From contig JAQXEG010000013.1 in NCBI GenBank assembly GCA_029250945.1, positions 62,001-126,000 of the forward strand: DNA of 64,000 nt. The letters run 5' to 3'. Below, one piece after another: positions 8,515-15,875 of the stretch. Made by a program: the position numbers and the translations under genes. The notes under the pieces were generated by a model. It was not told the DNA's origin, made no database searches, and saw only the letters and a program-made list of their open reading frames with translations. The DNA is from Yoonia sp. Lineage in GTDB: Bacteria; Pseudomonadota; Alphaproteobacteria; Rhodobacterales; Rhodobacteraceae. How positions within the stretch are numbered: position 1 is the first letter of the stretch; the number at the start of each line of letters is the position of its first letter.

Positions 8515-9149
8515 GTCTTATCCTCCGGCAGGCCTGCGGCCAGTGCGTTGACCGCAGCCGAGGCTATAGCCGAGCCGCCGCGCCGTCCGCGCAGTGCCAC
8601 GTAGTCGCAGCCACGCGGATTTGCGGCCAGTTCGGCCTTGCTTTCGGCGGCACCGATAAACCCCACCGGAAACCCGAGGATCACGGCAGGTTTGGGCGCA
8701 CCTGCGTCGATCAATTCGAGGAGGTGAAACAATGCCGTCGGCGCATTGCCGACGGCCACGACAGCCCCGTTGAGGTGATCAGCCCAAAGCTCTACCGCCG
8801 CCGCAGACCGCGTATTACCGATGTCCTTGGCTATCGCTGGCACGGATGGATCGTTGAGCGTGACGATCACCTTATTATCCGCTGGCAGATATCGCCGGAT
8901 GATGCCCGCGCCGACCATTTCGCAGTCACACAGGATCGGTTTGCCCATCTGCAAGGCCGCATGGCCCGCGTGATAGGCGTTTGGTGACCATGACAGCCGA
9001 TCCGCGACCTCGATCATGCCGCAGGCGTGGATCAACCGCGTGATCAGCGGATGCATATCCGTCTGAAACCGGTCAAGCCGCGCCTCTGCCCGCACGGTGG
9101 CAAAGCTGGCCGCGTAGATGGCGGCGGGGTCTTTTTCGTAGGGGCGCAA
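8511..9149 (-). CDS. cobH: Precorrin-8X methylmutase
   Basis: 212-aa CobH/CbiC enzyme that moves the methyl group from C11 to C12 of precorrin-8X, giving hydrogenobyrinate. Conserved segments are RPYEKDPAAIYAASF, LIHACGMIEVADRL (catalytic His), ILCDCEMVGAGI, VGNAPTALFHLLELI and GFPVGFIGAAESK. A TTG at 9147-9149 is chosen as start because it places the family N-terminus as expected (a few residues before D-x-x-AIY) and leaves a 61-bp gap after cbiX; an ATG at 9290 would lie inside cbiX and add 47 unrelated residues, part of which translate a dispersed repeat. The stop overlaps cobL in ATGA. Confidence 0.93.
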   Translation of the reverse strand: MRPYEKDPAAIYAASFATVRAEARLDRFQTDMHPLITRLIHACGMIEVADRLSWSPNAYHAGHAALQMGKPILCDCEMVGAGIIRRYLPADNKVIVTLNDPSVPAIAKDIGNTRSAAAVELWADHLNGAVVAVGNAPTALFHLLELIDAGAPKPAVILGFPVGFIGAAESKAELAANPRGCDYVALRGRRGGSAIASAAVNALAAGLPEDKT

Positions 9150-9176
9150 GGGCGGTTCTTTCTGGTAGGTGCCGGA

Positions 9177-9209
9177 GCCTCCGGCGGGAGTATTTGGAAA
9201 AAGCGAAGG
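9177..9209. repeat. Dispersed short repeat in the cbiX-cobH gap
   Basis: GCCTCCGGCGGGAGTATTTG followed by GAAAAAGCGAAGG on the plus strand. It matches the copy inside cobN (23287-23315) over 28 of 29 positions when that copy is reverse-complemented; the only difference is one T in the TATTT run. It occupies most of the 61 bp between cbiX and the cobH TTG start. In both cases the host gene reads the same strand of the element. Confidence 0.8.
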
Positions 9210-9210
9210 C

Positions 9211-10428
9211 TTAACCGCGTTTTGTTTTGCGCGCGCTTTCGGGGCCGTGGGGGTGTTTGGCGTGCGGATAGACCGGATGGGCGTGGTCATGGTGGTGATG
9301 ATGATGCCCGTCGCCGTGGTCGTGCCCGTGGTGATGGTGCTGATCGTGCTGTTCGGCTATCACGAGGCGGCAAACGCCCGTGCAGAATGTGTCGCAATGG
9401 GTGCAGTCGGCCACGTTGGACCCAGGGGCAGAGGCGCCTTGGCCCTCAACATGGTGGTGGTGCGATTCTTGGATTGCACCGACTTCGCCCTCGAACCCCA
9501 GAACCTGTGTGCGGTATTTGCACAGCACGCAGGTGGGTGGTGGCGTGTCAGAGAACGCGGGGTGTGTATCGCGGATTTCGGCAGGGATCGTAACCTCTTT
9601 GCCGCCTTCCATGGCAAGGACTTGGGTCCGGTAGGCGCAGGTGCCACAGTTGGGGGGCGGGTTTTTGCCCGTCTGTTCCATGATCCGTTCGGCGAAGGTT
9701 TCCAGCACCTTGGGATGGTCACCCAAGTAGCCTGCTTTGACGAATTGGATATCAGGGTGGTCGGCGGCGACCTGATCAGTGAAGCCGTAGATACGGTCGA
9801 TCAGAATGCCGGAGAACAGGAAATACGGGAACACGATGATGCGCTTGTAGCCGAGTTTTGCAGCGTGGCTAAGGCAGGGTTCGACCAGCGGGAATGTGAC
9901 TCCGGAATAACCGACCTCGTGCCAGCCAAAGCCGATCCCTTCGTGCAGCATGCGTGCGATTTTGGCGACGTTACCATTGGCGTCAGGATCGGATGCGCCG
10001 CGCCCGATGACCACAAGGCAAGTGTCGTGCAGGTGCACCTCGCCGTGTTTGGAATTGGCGGCGGCGACAGCGTCTTGGATGCGGCCGGCAGCGGCGGCGA
10101 TCATCTTGGGGTCGACGCCCAATTCGCGGCCGTAGCTGACGTTGACGCCGTGTTGCGTGGCATAGGTGTTCAAAACCGTGGGAATGTCGTTTTTGGCGTG
10201 CATCGCCGCGAATAGCATACCGGGCACTGCAAGAATACGGTCACAGCCTGCCTCACGCAGGTTATCGAGACCGTCGCGGATCACGGGATTGGCAAATTCC
10301 AGATAGCCGTAGTCGCACAGCCAATCGTCGGGCAGATAGGCGGGCAGTTTCTGGGCCAGCGTCGCAAATTCATCGACAGCGGATTGGGAACGCGAGCCGT
10401 GCCCGCAAATCATTACACCGGTTTTCAT
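9211..10428 (-). CDS. cbiX: Long CbiX-type sirohydrochlorin cobaltochelatase with Cys-rich modules and His-rich tail
   Basis: 405-aa class II chelatase. The tandem CbiX fold (about 1-255) has the active-site His in MICGHGSRS, MHAKNDIP and VIGRGASDPDAN. It is followed by two copies of a C-x2-C-x-YRTQVL module (near residues 260 and 300), then a CTHCDTFCTGVC cluster (near 340), then a tail rich in HH/HD pairs. The Cys groups resemble the Fe-S site (MxCxxC) of long CbiX proteins, and the His tail probably stores or delivers cobalt. CbiX normally inserts Co into sirohydrochlorin early, yet the late chelatase CobN is also present. ATGA overlap with the upstream small gene fixes the start. Confidence 0.9.
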   Translation of the reverse strand: MKTGVMICGHGSRSQSAVDEFATLAQKLPAYLPDDWLCDYGYLEFANPVIRDGLDNLREAGCDRILAVPGMLFAAMHAKNDIPTVLNTYATQHGVNVSYGRELGVDPKMIAAAAGRIQDAVAAANSKHGEVHLHDTCLVVIGRGASDPDANGNVAKIARMLHEGIGFGWHEVGYSGVTFPLVEPCLSHAAKLGYKRIIVFPYFLFSGILIDRIYGFTDQVAADHPDIQFVKAGYLGDHPKVLETFAERIMEQTGKNPPPNCGTCAYRTQVLAMEGGKEVTIPAEIRDTHPAFSDTPPPTCVLCKYRTQVLGFEGEVGAIQESHHHHVEGQGASAPGSNVADCTHCDTFCTGVCRLVIAEQHDQHHHHGHDHGDGHHHHHHDHAHPVYPHAKHPHGPESARKTKRG

Positions 10429-10631
10429 GCTGCTTCCTCTTCCATCTCTTCCTCGGACTCGGCGTCTTCGTCTTCGCCACGCAGGATGCCCCAAAGGCCA
10501 CCCACAAGACCAATGCCAATAGCGATACCGGCAAGCCAGTGATCGTGGCCTGCGACCTCAATCAGGTGACCGGGATGGGCCACGGCGGATTGGCCGGCCA
10601 ACATCAAAGCAATCGTTAGAAAAATGCGCAT
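10425..10631 (-). CDS. Small membrane protein with His-rich N-terminus and acidic tail (DUF6732-like)
   Basis: 68-aa protein, first gene of the leftward cobalamin operon. It has a signal peptide (MRIFLTIALMLAGQSAVA, cut before HPGH), a periplasmic His-containing stretch (HPGHLIEVAGHDHW), one membrane span (about 33-50) and a strongly acidic tail (EDEDAESEEEMEEEAA). A GAGGGA ribosome site precedes the ATG. Its stop overlaps cbiX in ATGA, so it is co-translated with the chelatase. His and acidic ends on a small membrane protein recall accessory subunits of cobalt transporters such as CbtB (inference from layout, not from recognisable homology). I recall such genes being labelled DUF6732 in this family, but cannot verify that here. 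Confidence 0.75.
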   Translation of the reverse strand: MRIFLTIALMLAGQSAVAHPGHLIEVAGHDHWLAGIAIGIGLVGGLWGILRGEDEDAESEEEMEEEAA

Positions 10632-10933
10632 TTTGGTCCCTCATTCATGTCAACATGACCAGAGACACAGGCCACCGCTGTGCATCAACGACAAGGCACG
10701 TCAGGCCCCCGTTTTGGGTCGACCGCGGTGCCTTCAACCTCTCTGGCCAAATGGCTTCGTTGATTGCGTATATCTTTGGGGCCGTGGGGCTGCAAACGGT
10801 TATGCGGCATGGGGGGGCCAATTCCGACAATCGTCATGTTCAACAACGCACCAAAGCTGCGCGGCGGTGTGGGTTTGTAAGGACGCCGCAGCGCCCTAAA
10901 TCAATCACAAAACATGAATAAAGGAGAGCCCCG
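10632..10933. other. 302-bp divergent intergenic region between the cobalamin operon and yqjG
   Basis: No gene is supported here. It contains the dyad at 10645-10658 and a second inverted repeat, AAGGCAC (10693-10699) with GTGCCTT (10728-10734), enclosing a smaller CCC/GGG pairing. I looked for the conserved parts of a cobalamin riboswitch (GCCACTG-type core and the CCAGGAGACC B12 box) on the minus strand and did not find them. AAAGGAG for yqjG lies at the right end. Promoters for both directions must be here, but none matches consensus clearly. Confidence 0.6.
10645..10658. promoter_or_regulatory. Dyad TCATGT-CA-ACATGA upstream of the cobalamin operon
   Basis: A perfect 6+2+6 inverted repeat located 13 bp upstream of the first start codon of the DUF6732-like-cbiX-cobH-cobL-cobI-cobJ-cobM operon, just before its ribosome site. 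Such placement suits a repressor operator or a small leader hairpin. No regulator is identified. Confidence 0.4.
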
Positions 10934-11908
10934 ATGGGACAGCTAGTTGACGGCGTCTGGCATGACGTTTGGTATGATACGAAATCCACCGGTGGCGCGT
11001 TCAAACGCACCAATGCCAAATTCCGCAATTGGATCACTGCAGACGGGTCCGCAGGGCCATCCAGCGACGGCGGCTTTAAAGCAGAATCAGGGCGTTACCA
11101 CCTTTATGTATCCTATGCCTGCCCGTGGGCGCATCGCGCACTGATCTTTCGTCAGATCAAGGGGCTGGCCGATCATATCAGCATTTCTGCGGTGCATCCT
11201 GACATGTTGTCAGACGGCTGGACGTTTGAAACAGACGATCACGGCGCGACGGGTGACTCATTGTTCGGGCTGCCGTTTGCCCGTGATATTTACCTAAAGG
11301 TAGAACCCACGATGACGGGCCGCGTGACCGTGCCGATCCTGTGGGACAAACAGCAAAACACCATCGTGTCCAACGAATCGTCAGAGATCATTCGCATGTT
11401 CAACACGGCGTTCAACGATATCACCGGCAATACCGATGATTATTGGCCAGAAGAGATGCGCGACGATATCGCCCCCGTGAATGACCGCATCTATGACACG
11501 TTCAACAATGGCGTTTACAAATCCGGCTTTGCCACCACGCAAGACGCCTATGATGCCGCCGTTGGCCCGTTGTTTGACACGCTTGACTGGCTTGAGGATC
11601 GTTTATCGCAGAACCGCTATCTGATGGGCGACAGGATTACCGAGGCAGACTGGCGCCTGTTCACAACGCTGGTCCGGTTTGATCCGGTCTATCACCTGCA
11701 TTTCAAATGTAACCGCAAGCGGATCGTGGATTACCCGAACCTATGGGCCTACACACGCGAGCTGTATCAATGGGATGGCGTGGCCGAGACGGTCAACATG
11801 GATCATATCGTCCGGCATTATCATTACAGCCACGAGACGATTAACCCGCACCGGATCATCCCGACAAATCCTATTCTGGATTATGCAGCTCCACATGGGC
11901 GCGGCTAG
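10934..11908 (+). CDS. yqjG: Glutathionyl-hydroquinone reductase (YqjG/ECM4 family)
   Basis: 324-aa Xi-class glutathione transferase that reduces S-glutathionyl-hydroquinones with GSH. The thioredoxin-like N-domain carries the catalytic Cys in YACPWAHRAL, and the substrate loop region AVHPDMLSDGWTF is followed by an all-helical C-domain containing NRYLMGDRITEADWRLFTTL and FKCNRKRI, family hallmarks. AAAGGAG sits 9 nt before the ATG. Cytoplasmic detoxification enzyme; no link to the flanking B12 genes is apparent. Its 3' end overlaps the convergent receiver-domain gene by 38 bp. Confidence 0.95.
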   Translation: MGQLVDGVWHDVWYDTKSTGGAFKRTNAKFRNWITADGSAGPSSDGGFKAESGRYHLYVSYACPWAHRALIFRQIKGLADHISISAVHPDMLSDGWTFETDDHGATGDSLFGLPFARDIYLKVEPTMTGRVTVPILWDKQQNTIVSNESSEIIRMFNTAFNDITGNTDDYWPEEMRDDIAPVNDRIYDTFNNGVYKSGFATTQDAYDAAVGPLFDTLDWLEDRLSQNRYLMGDRITEADWRLFTTLVRFDPVYHLHFKCNRKRIVDYPNLWAYTRELYQWDGVAETVNMDHIVRHYHYSHETINPHRIIPTNPILDYAAPHGRG

Positions 11909-12266
11909 CATTCATGCCGTAATGATGGACAATCGCGGCCAAGTCGTCAGGTGGGGTCGCGGTCTCCATGAACGCACGCGCGTTCGCACAATGGGCAAAG
12001 ATGGACCCATCTGAAGAGAACGTGGTGTCGGTCACAAAGACCATATTTGCCTTGGGCTGATTGAAGTTCGCGAAATCGGCGACGGTTAGCGCGCTGCCTT
12101 CGGTCAGCACCAGATCCAGCACAATTACCTCAAGCTGTTGGGACGCAATAATCTGAAGCGCAGCTTCGCCGCTCTGCACGTGCTGCACGCTACCGCCGAG
12201 CCGCTCTAGGTGGCGGGCCCATAGCCATGCGAGGTCAGCGTTGCTTTGCACAATGAGGATGCGCAT
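11871..12266 (-). CDS. Stand-alone receiver-like domain protein with degenerate phosphorylation site
   Basis: 131 aa, single CheY-like domain without output domain. The phosphoacceptor-type Asp51 is present in VIVLDLVL and the Thr of MVFVTDT is kept. The acidic Mg pocket that normally follows the first strand is replaced (Q7, S8, N9 after ILIV), and the Lys of the usual KP motif is missing (METATPP). Phosphorylation by normal chemistry therefore looks doubtful; it may work as a binding adaptor. Transcribed away from the DUF1636-cobC-cobD operon and sharing its 193-bp upstream region, which holds partial CtrA-like sites. Convergent with yqjG. Confidence 0.8.
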   Translation of the reverse strand: MRILIVQSNADLAWLWARHLERLGGSVQHVQSGEAALQIIASQQLEVIVLDLVLTEGSALTVADFANFNQPKANMVFVTDTTFSSDGSIFAHCANARAFMETATPPDDLAAIVHHYGMNASRAHVELHNPE

Positions 12267-12345
12267 TTCGTCTCCGATTACTTGGTCGTTACCTTCAGAT
12301 CGAAGGTTTTATTAACATATTCTCAACTGATTCCAGTCTAAATCC

Positions 12346-12427
12346 TAACGAAGTGTTAACACCCGCACAGACCTGACCTAAAAGACAGGTCAGCAATCGT
12401 GGGATTGCGAATCTGGCGGTAATCCGC
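12346..12427 (+). promoter_or_regulatory. Hairpin-rich leader and palindrome before DUF1636-cobC-cobD
   Basis: Starts with TAACGAAGTGTTA (12346-12358, TAAC-N5-GTTA), which recurs before cobO at 27609. Three potential hairpins follow in tandem: CTGACCT (12373-12379) with AGGTCAG (12387-12393); GCAATC (12393-12398) with GATTGC (12403-12408) closing a GTGG loop; GCGG (12416-12419) with CCGC (12424-12427). The first hairpin can also form in a shifted register (GACCTG with CAGGTC). It does not match the cobalamin riboswitch core. Function is unproven. Confidence 0.4.
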
Positions 12428-12459
12428 TTGAAGACACCCCACAAAAAGGCAGATTTACG

Positions 12460-12837
12460 ATGACGACATGGATTACTGTTTGCGACACCTGCAAGCGCGA
12501 AGGCTGGGAAACCACCGGCATGGAACAGACCGACGGTGAGGTCTTGGCCGCATTGGTCGAGGCCGCAGCAGACGGCGTGCCGAACCTGCGCACCCGGCGG
12601 GTGTCGTGCCTGATGGGTTGCAAAAGCGGCTGCAATGTAGCGATCCAGTCGCACGGCAAGCTGGCCTATACGATTGGTGATTTTGAACCGCTGGAAGATG
12701 CCGCCGCAGGGATCGTGGATTACGCGACCAAACATGCCGCATCCGAGAATGGCCAAGTGCCTTATCGCGAATGGCCGCAAGCGATTAAGGGGCATTTCGT
12801 GACCCGCCACACCCCATTGCCAGACGCCGACGCATGA
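12460..12837 (+). CDS. DUF1636 family metal-binding protein
   Basis: 125 aa, cytoplasmic, with a C-x2-C pair near the N-terminus (TVCDTCKREGWE) and a C-x3-C-x3-C group at mid-protein (SCLMGCKSGCNVA), a pattern recalling thioredoxin-fold [2Fe-2S] ferredoxins. DUF1636 proteins are known as uncharacterised putative metal-binding proteins frequently placed next to cobalamin genes. Here it is the first gene of DUF1636-cobC-cobD and its stop overlaps the cobC start in ATGA, so it is very probably made together with the lower-ligand arm enzymes. An electron-transfer or cobalt-handling role is inference only. Confidence 0.88.
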   Translation: MTTWITVCDTCKREGWETTGMEQTDGEVLAALVEAAADGVPNLRTRRVSCLMGCKSGCNVAIQSHGKLAYTIGDFEPLEDAAAGIVDYATKHAASENGQVPYREWPQAIKGHFVTRHTPLPDADA

Positions 12838-13772
12838 GTGCGGATGCGCGCGATCACGGCGGCGGGTTAGACGCCGCCATCGCCCAATATGGCGGCACAC
12901 GGGACAGCTGGCTGGACCTGTCGACGGGGATCAACCCTGTCCCATATCCCGCGCCCACGCTGCCCGCCGATGCGTGGACCGCCCTGCCCGATCAGGCCGC
13001 ATTTGACCGGCTTGTCGGCCTTGCCCGCGCATATTGGAACGTGCCCAAGGGCGCCGCGATCCTGCCGACGGCCGGCGCAAGCGCGCCCATCGCCGCCCTG
13101 CCCCGCCTGTTAGACAAGGGCCGCGTTGCAATCCCCACGCCAACCTATAACGAACATGCCGCCGGGTTCACGAACGCGGGCTGGACGGTAGACCCGGGTG
13201 GCACCGACGCCATTGTCGCGGTGCATCCCAACAACCCCGACGGGCGCATGTGGACCGCAGACGCACTAACCGCGCCGTTGCGCATCATCGACGAAAGTTT
13301 CTGCGACGTCACGCCCGATGCCTCGCTGATTGCGATGGCAGCTGAACCGGGGACGGTTGTCCTCAAGAGCTTTGGCAAGTTTTGGGGGATGGCTGGGCTG
13401 CGGCTTGGTTTTGCGATTGGCGATCCGGCGTTGATCAACCCGCTGCGCGATCTGCTGGGGCCGTGGAACGTATCAGGCCCCGCGCTGGCCATCGGGGCAG
13501 AGGCATTGTCCGATCCCGAATGGTCCGACGACACCCGCGCACGCCTGACAAATGACGCAGCACGGCTTGACGATCTGATGACATCCAAAGGGTCCCCCCT
13601 TGTGGGTGGCACATCCCTGTTTCGCCTGTATCAGGTCGCCAACACTAAAGCGGCCCAAGACCATCTGGCACAGCACCACGTCTGGAGCCGGATTTTCCCC
13701 TATGCCGACAATTGGCTGCGCCTCGGCCTGCCGCACCCTGATCGTTGGGACCAATTGGAAGCCGCCTTTTGA
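12834..13772 (+). CDS. cobC: Threonine-phosphate decarboxylase
   Basis: 312-aa PLP enzyme (CobC in aerobic nomenclature, CobD in Salmonella) that converts L-threonine-O-3-phosphate to (R)-1-aminopropan-2-ol phosphate, the nucleotide-loop linker. Conserved features are DHGGGLDAAI, WLDLSTGINPVPYP, VHPNNPDGR, the Asp in RIIDESFCD and the PLP lysine in LKSFGKFWGMAGLRLGF. The start is fixed by ATGA overlap with DUF1636, and the stop overlaps the TTG start of cobD. Cytoplasmic. Confidence 0.95.
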   Translation: MSADARDHGGGLDAAIAQYGGTRDSWLDLSTGINPVPYPAPTLPADAWTALPDQAAFDRLVGLARAYWNVPKGAAILPTAGASAPIAALPRLLDKGRVAIPTPTYNEHAAGFTNAGWTVDPGGTDAIVAVHPNNPDGRMWTADALTAPLRIIDESFCDVTPDASLIAMAAEPGTVVLKSFGKFWGMAGLRLGFAIGDPALINPLRDLLGPWNVSGPALAIGAEALSDPEWSDDTRARLTNDAARLDDLMTSKGSPLVGGTSLFRLYQVANTKAAQDHLAQHHVWSRIFPYADNWLRLGLPHPDRWDQLEAAF

Positions 13773-14668
13773 CCCTCGCACTCGCCATGTTGCTGGACGC
13801 GGCCTTGGGCGAGCCAAAGCTGCTGTGGGACCGCATCCCGCACCCCGCCGTCCTGATGGGCCGTCTGATTGGCTGGGCGGACAAGCGGTTCAATACCGGC
13901 CCCGCGCAAAAGCCAAAAGGCACGATTTTGATGATCATCCTTGGCCTTGGCGCGCTTGCGCTTGGTACCGCGATCCATGCGGTTTTTGGACGGGTCGGGG
14001 ATGTGATCATCTGTGCGATGCTGCTGGCGCAACGGTCGCTATGTGACCATGTGGCCGCCGTGGGTGACGCCTTGCGGATATCACTCGGCGACGGGCGACG
14101 CGCCGTTGGTATGATCGTGGGGCGCGACACCACCACGATGGACCCGTCCGCCGTGGCCCGTGGCGCAATCGAAAGCGCGGCAGAGAACCTTTCCGATGGT
14201 GTCATCGCGCCCGCGTTCTGGTTCGCAATTGGCGGATTGCCCGGTCTGCTGCTGTATAAAATCACAAATACCGCGGACAGCATGATCGGCTACAAAACCC
14301 CGCGGCATCTGGATTTCGGCTGGGCGGCGGCACGGTTTGACGACCTACTGAATTGGGTGCCTGCGCGGATCACCGGCGGCATCATCTGGGCGCTGTCACC
14401 GCGCACCACATGGGCCACAATCCGGGCAGAGGCCGCGCTGCACCGGTCCCCCAACGCAGGCTGGCCCGAGGCGGCGATGGCCTATGCGCTGAACATCGCG
14501 CTGTCGGGGCCGCGCACCTATGACGGGCACCGCACCAGCGATCCGTTTGTAAACGCCCACGGCGCCAAAACCCTGACCCCCGATGACGTCGACCGCGCCG
14601 TCCGCATCCTGTGGCAAACTTGGGCGGCAGTTTTCTGCGCCACGCTTGTGATCGGGTTTGTCTGGTAG
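13769..14668 (+). CDS. cobD: Adenosylcobinamide-phosphate synthase (CobD/CbiB), membrane protein
   Basis: 299-aa integral membrane enzyme that joins aminopropanol phosphate to adenosylcobyric acid. The N-terminus LALAMLLDAALGEP and HPAVLMGRLIGWAD, AAENLSDGVIAPAFW, NTADSMIGYKTPRHLDFGWAAARFDDLLNWVPARI and GPRTYDGHRT are family signatures. A TTG at 13769-13771 is taken as start: it overlaps the cobC stop as TTGA and gives the expected N-terminus, whereas an earlier TTG at 13745 adds 8 residues. Several hydrophobic spans (around 50-75, 145-170, C-terminus) are visible. Partner of CobC. Confidence 0.94.
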   Translation: MTLALAMLLDAALGEPKLLWDRIPHPAVLMGRLIGWADKRFNTGPAQKPKGTILMIILGLGALALGTAIHAVFGRVGDVIICAMLLAQRSLCDHVAAVGDALRISLGDGRRAVGMIVGRDTTTMDPSAVARGAIESAAENLSDGVIAPAFWFAIGGLPGLLLYKITNTADSMIGYKTPRHLDFGWAAARFDDLLNWVPARITGGIIWALSPRTTWATIRAEAALHRSPNAGWPEAAMAYALNIALSGPRTYDGHRTSDPFVNAHGAKTLTPDDVDRAVRILWQTWAAVFCATLVIGFVW

Positions 14669-14717
14669 GGGTTCGACTGCTAGGGTTCACGGGAAATTGG
14701 CCCCAAGGATCAATACC

Positions 14718-15875
14718 ATGCGCCTCGCCCTTGCACTGTCATTGCTAACCACGCCCGTCTTTGCCCAATGCGGCGGCCCGCTGCCCGCCTTCCTTGATGG
14801 GATCAGGGCAGAGGCGGCCGCGATGGGCCTAAGCGCCGATGCGACAGAGCGGACCCTACGCGGGGCCGCCATTGACCCTGGCGTACTGAAGGCGGACCGC
14901 GCCCAAGGGGTATTCCAAAAGGATTTCATCAGCTTTTCGCGTGCCCTAATCAGCCAAAACCGGATCGACAACGGGCGTATCTACGGCAACCGTTTCGATC
15001 GCACATTTGACCGGATCGAGGCAAATTTCGGCATCCCGCGCGGTGTCATCCTCGCGTTTTGGGCGTTCGAGACTGATTTTGGTCAAGTGCAGGGCAATTT
15101 CAATACCCGCAATGCGCTGGTCACACTGGCCCATGATTGCCGCAGACCCGAATTGTTCCGCCCCCAACTACTCGCTGCGATTGAACTGACCGAACGCGGC
15201 GGCTGGAACCCCGCCACGACCACAGGTGCTTGGGCCGGTGAAATTGGGCAGGTCCAAATGCTGCCCAAAGACATTATTGAAAACGGCATGGATGGCGACG
15301 GCGACGGGGTTGTCGACCTTAAGGGATCAGCCCCCGACGCGCTGATGTCCGGCGCAAACGTGCTGTCATCGCTGGGCTGGCGTCCGAATGAACCGTGGCT
15401 GCAAGAAATCAATGTGCCTGCCAATCTCGACTGGGCACAAACGGGGCTGGGCAGGGTGAAATCAGGTGCCGATTGGGCCGCACTTGGCGTAACGTCCCGC
15501 AATGGCCAGATCGCCACGAACCTCGATGCTTCTGTGCTGCTGCCGATTGGGCGCAGCGGCCCCGCCTTCCTCGCTTACCCAAATTTCGACGTCTATTTTG
15601 AATGGAACAAGAGCTTTGTTTACGTCACAACAGCCGCCTATTTCGCGACCCGTTTGCAGGGTGGACCGGTCTATGACGCTGGCAACCCAACCGCCCCACT
15701 TTCGGGCGAGCAGATGAAATCGCTGCAACAAAAGCTGACCAATCGCGGCCATGATGTTGGCGGCATTGATGGCATCTTGGGCGCAAAAACACGCGAAGCG
15801 GTGCAAACCGAACAATCCCGCCTTGGCCTGCCCGCTGACGCGTGGCCGACAACCGCGCTTCTGAACGCGCTATGA
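14718..15875 (+). CDS. Lytic murein transglycosylase, MltB-like, with C-terminal peptidoglycan-binding domain
   Basis: 385-aa exported protein. A signal peptide (MRLALALSLLTTPVFA) is followed by an SLT_2/MltB catalytic domain (about 20-320): ILAFWAFETDFGQVQG holds the catalytic Glu, then IGQVQMLPKDI and DGDGDGVVDLKGSAPDAL. The last 60 residues are a PG_binding_1 domain (MKSLQQKLTNRGHDVGGIDGILGAKTREAV). It cleaves peptidoglycan to 1,6-anhydro products in the periplasm. There is no lipobox, unlike E. coli MltB, so it is probably soluble. AAGGA precedes the ATG at 14718; an upstream in-frame start at 14658 would overlap cobD. Confidence 0.92.
   Translation: MRLALALSLLTTPVFAQCGGPLPAFLDGIRAEAAAMGLSADATERTLRGAAIDPGVLKADRAQGVFQKDFISFSRALISQNRIDNGRIYGNRFDRTFDRIEANFGIPRGVILAFWAFETDFGQVQGNFNTRNALVTLAHDCRRPELFRPQLLAAIELTERGGWNPATTTGAWAGEIGQVQMLPKDIIENGMDGDGDGVVDLKGSAPDALMSGANVLSSLGWRPNEPWLQEINVPANLDWAQTGLGRVKSGADWAALGVTSRNGQIATNLDASVLLPIGRSGPAFLAYPNFDVYFEWNKSFVYVTTAAYFATRLQGGPVYDAGNPTAPLSGEQMKSLQQKLTNRGHDVGGIDGILGAKTREAVQTEQSRLGLPADAWPTTALLNAL

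Noticed and set aside
9150-9290. Longer CobH start at ATG 9290
   Set aside because: It would overlap cbiX by 80 bp in another frame and translate a dispersed repeat; the TTG at 9149 gives the family length.
9169-10215. Long open frame (348 aa) on the plus strand opposite cbiX
   Set aside because: Antisense frame of a well-supported gene; Val/Gly/Ala-rich composition, no family motifs, overlaps cbiX completely.
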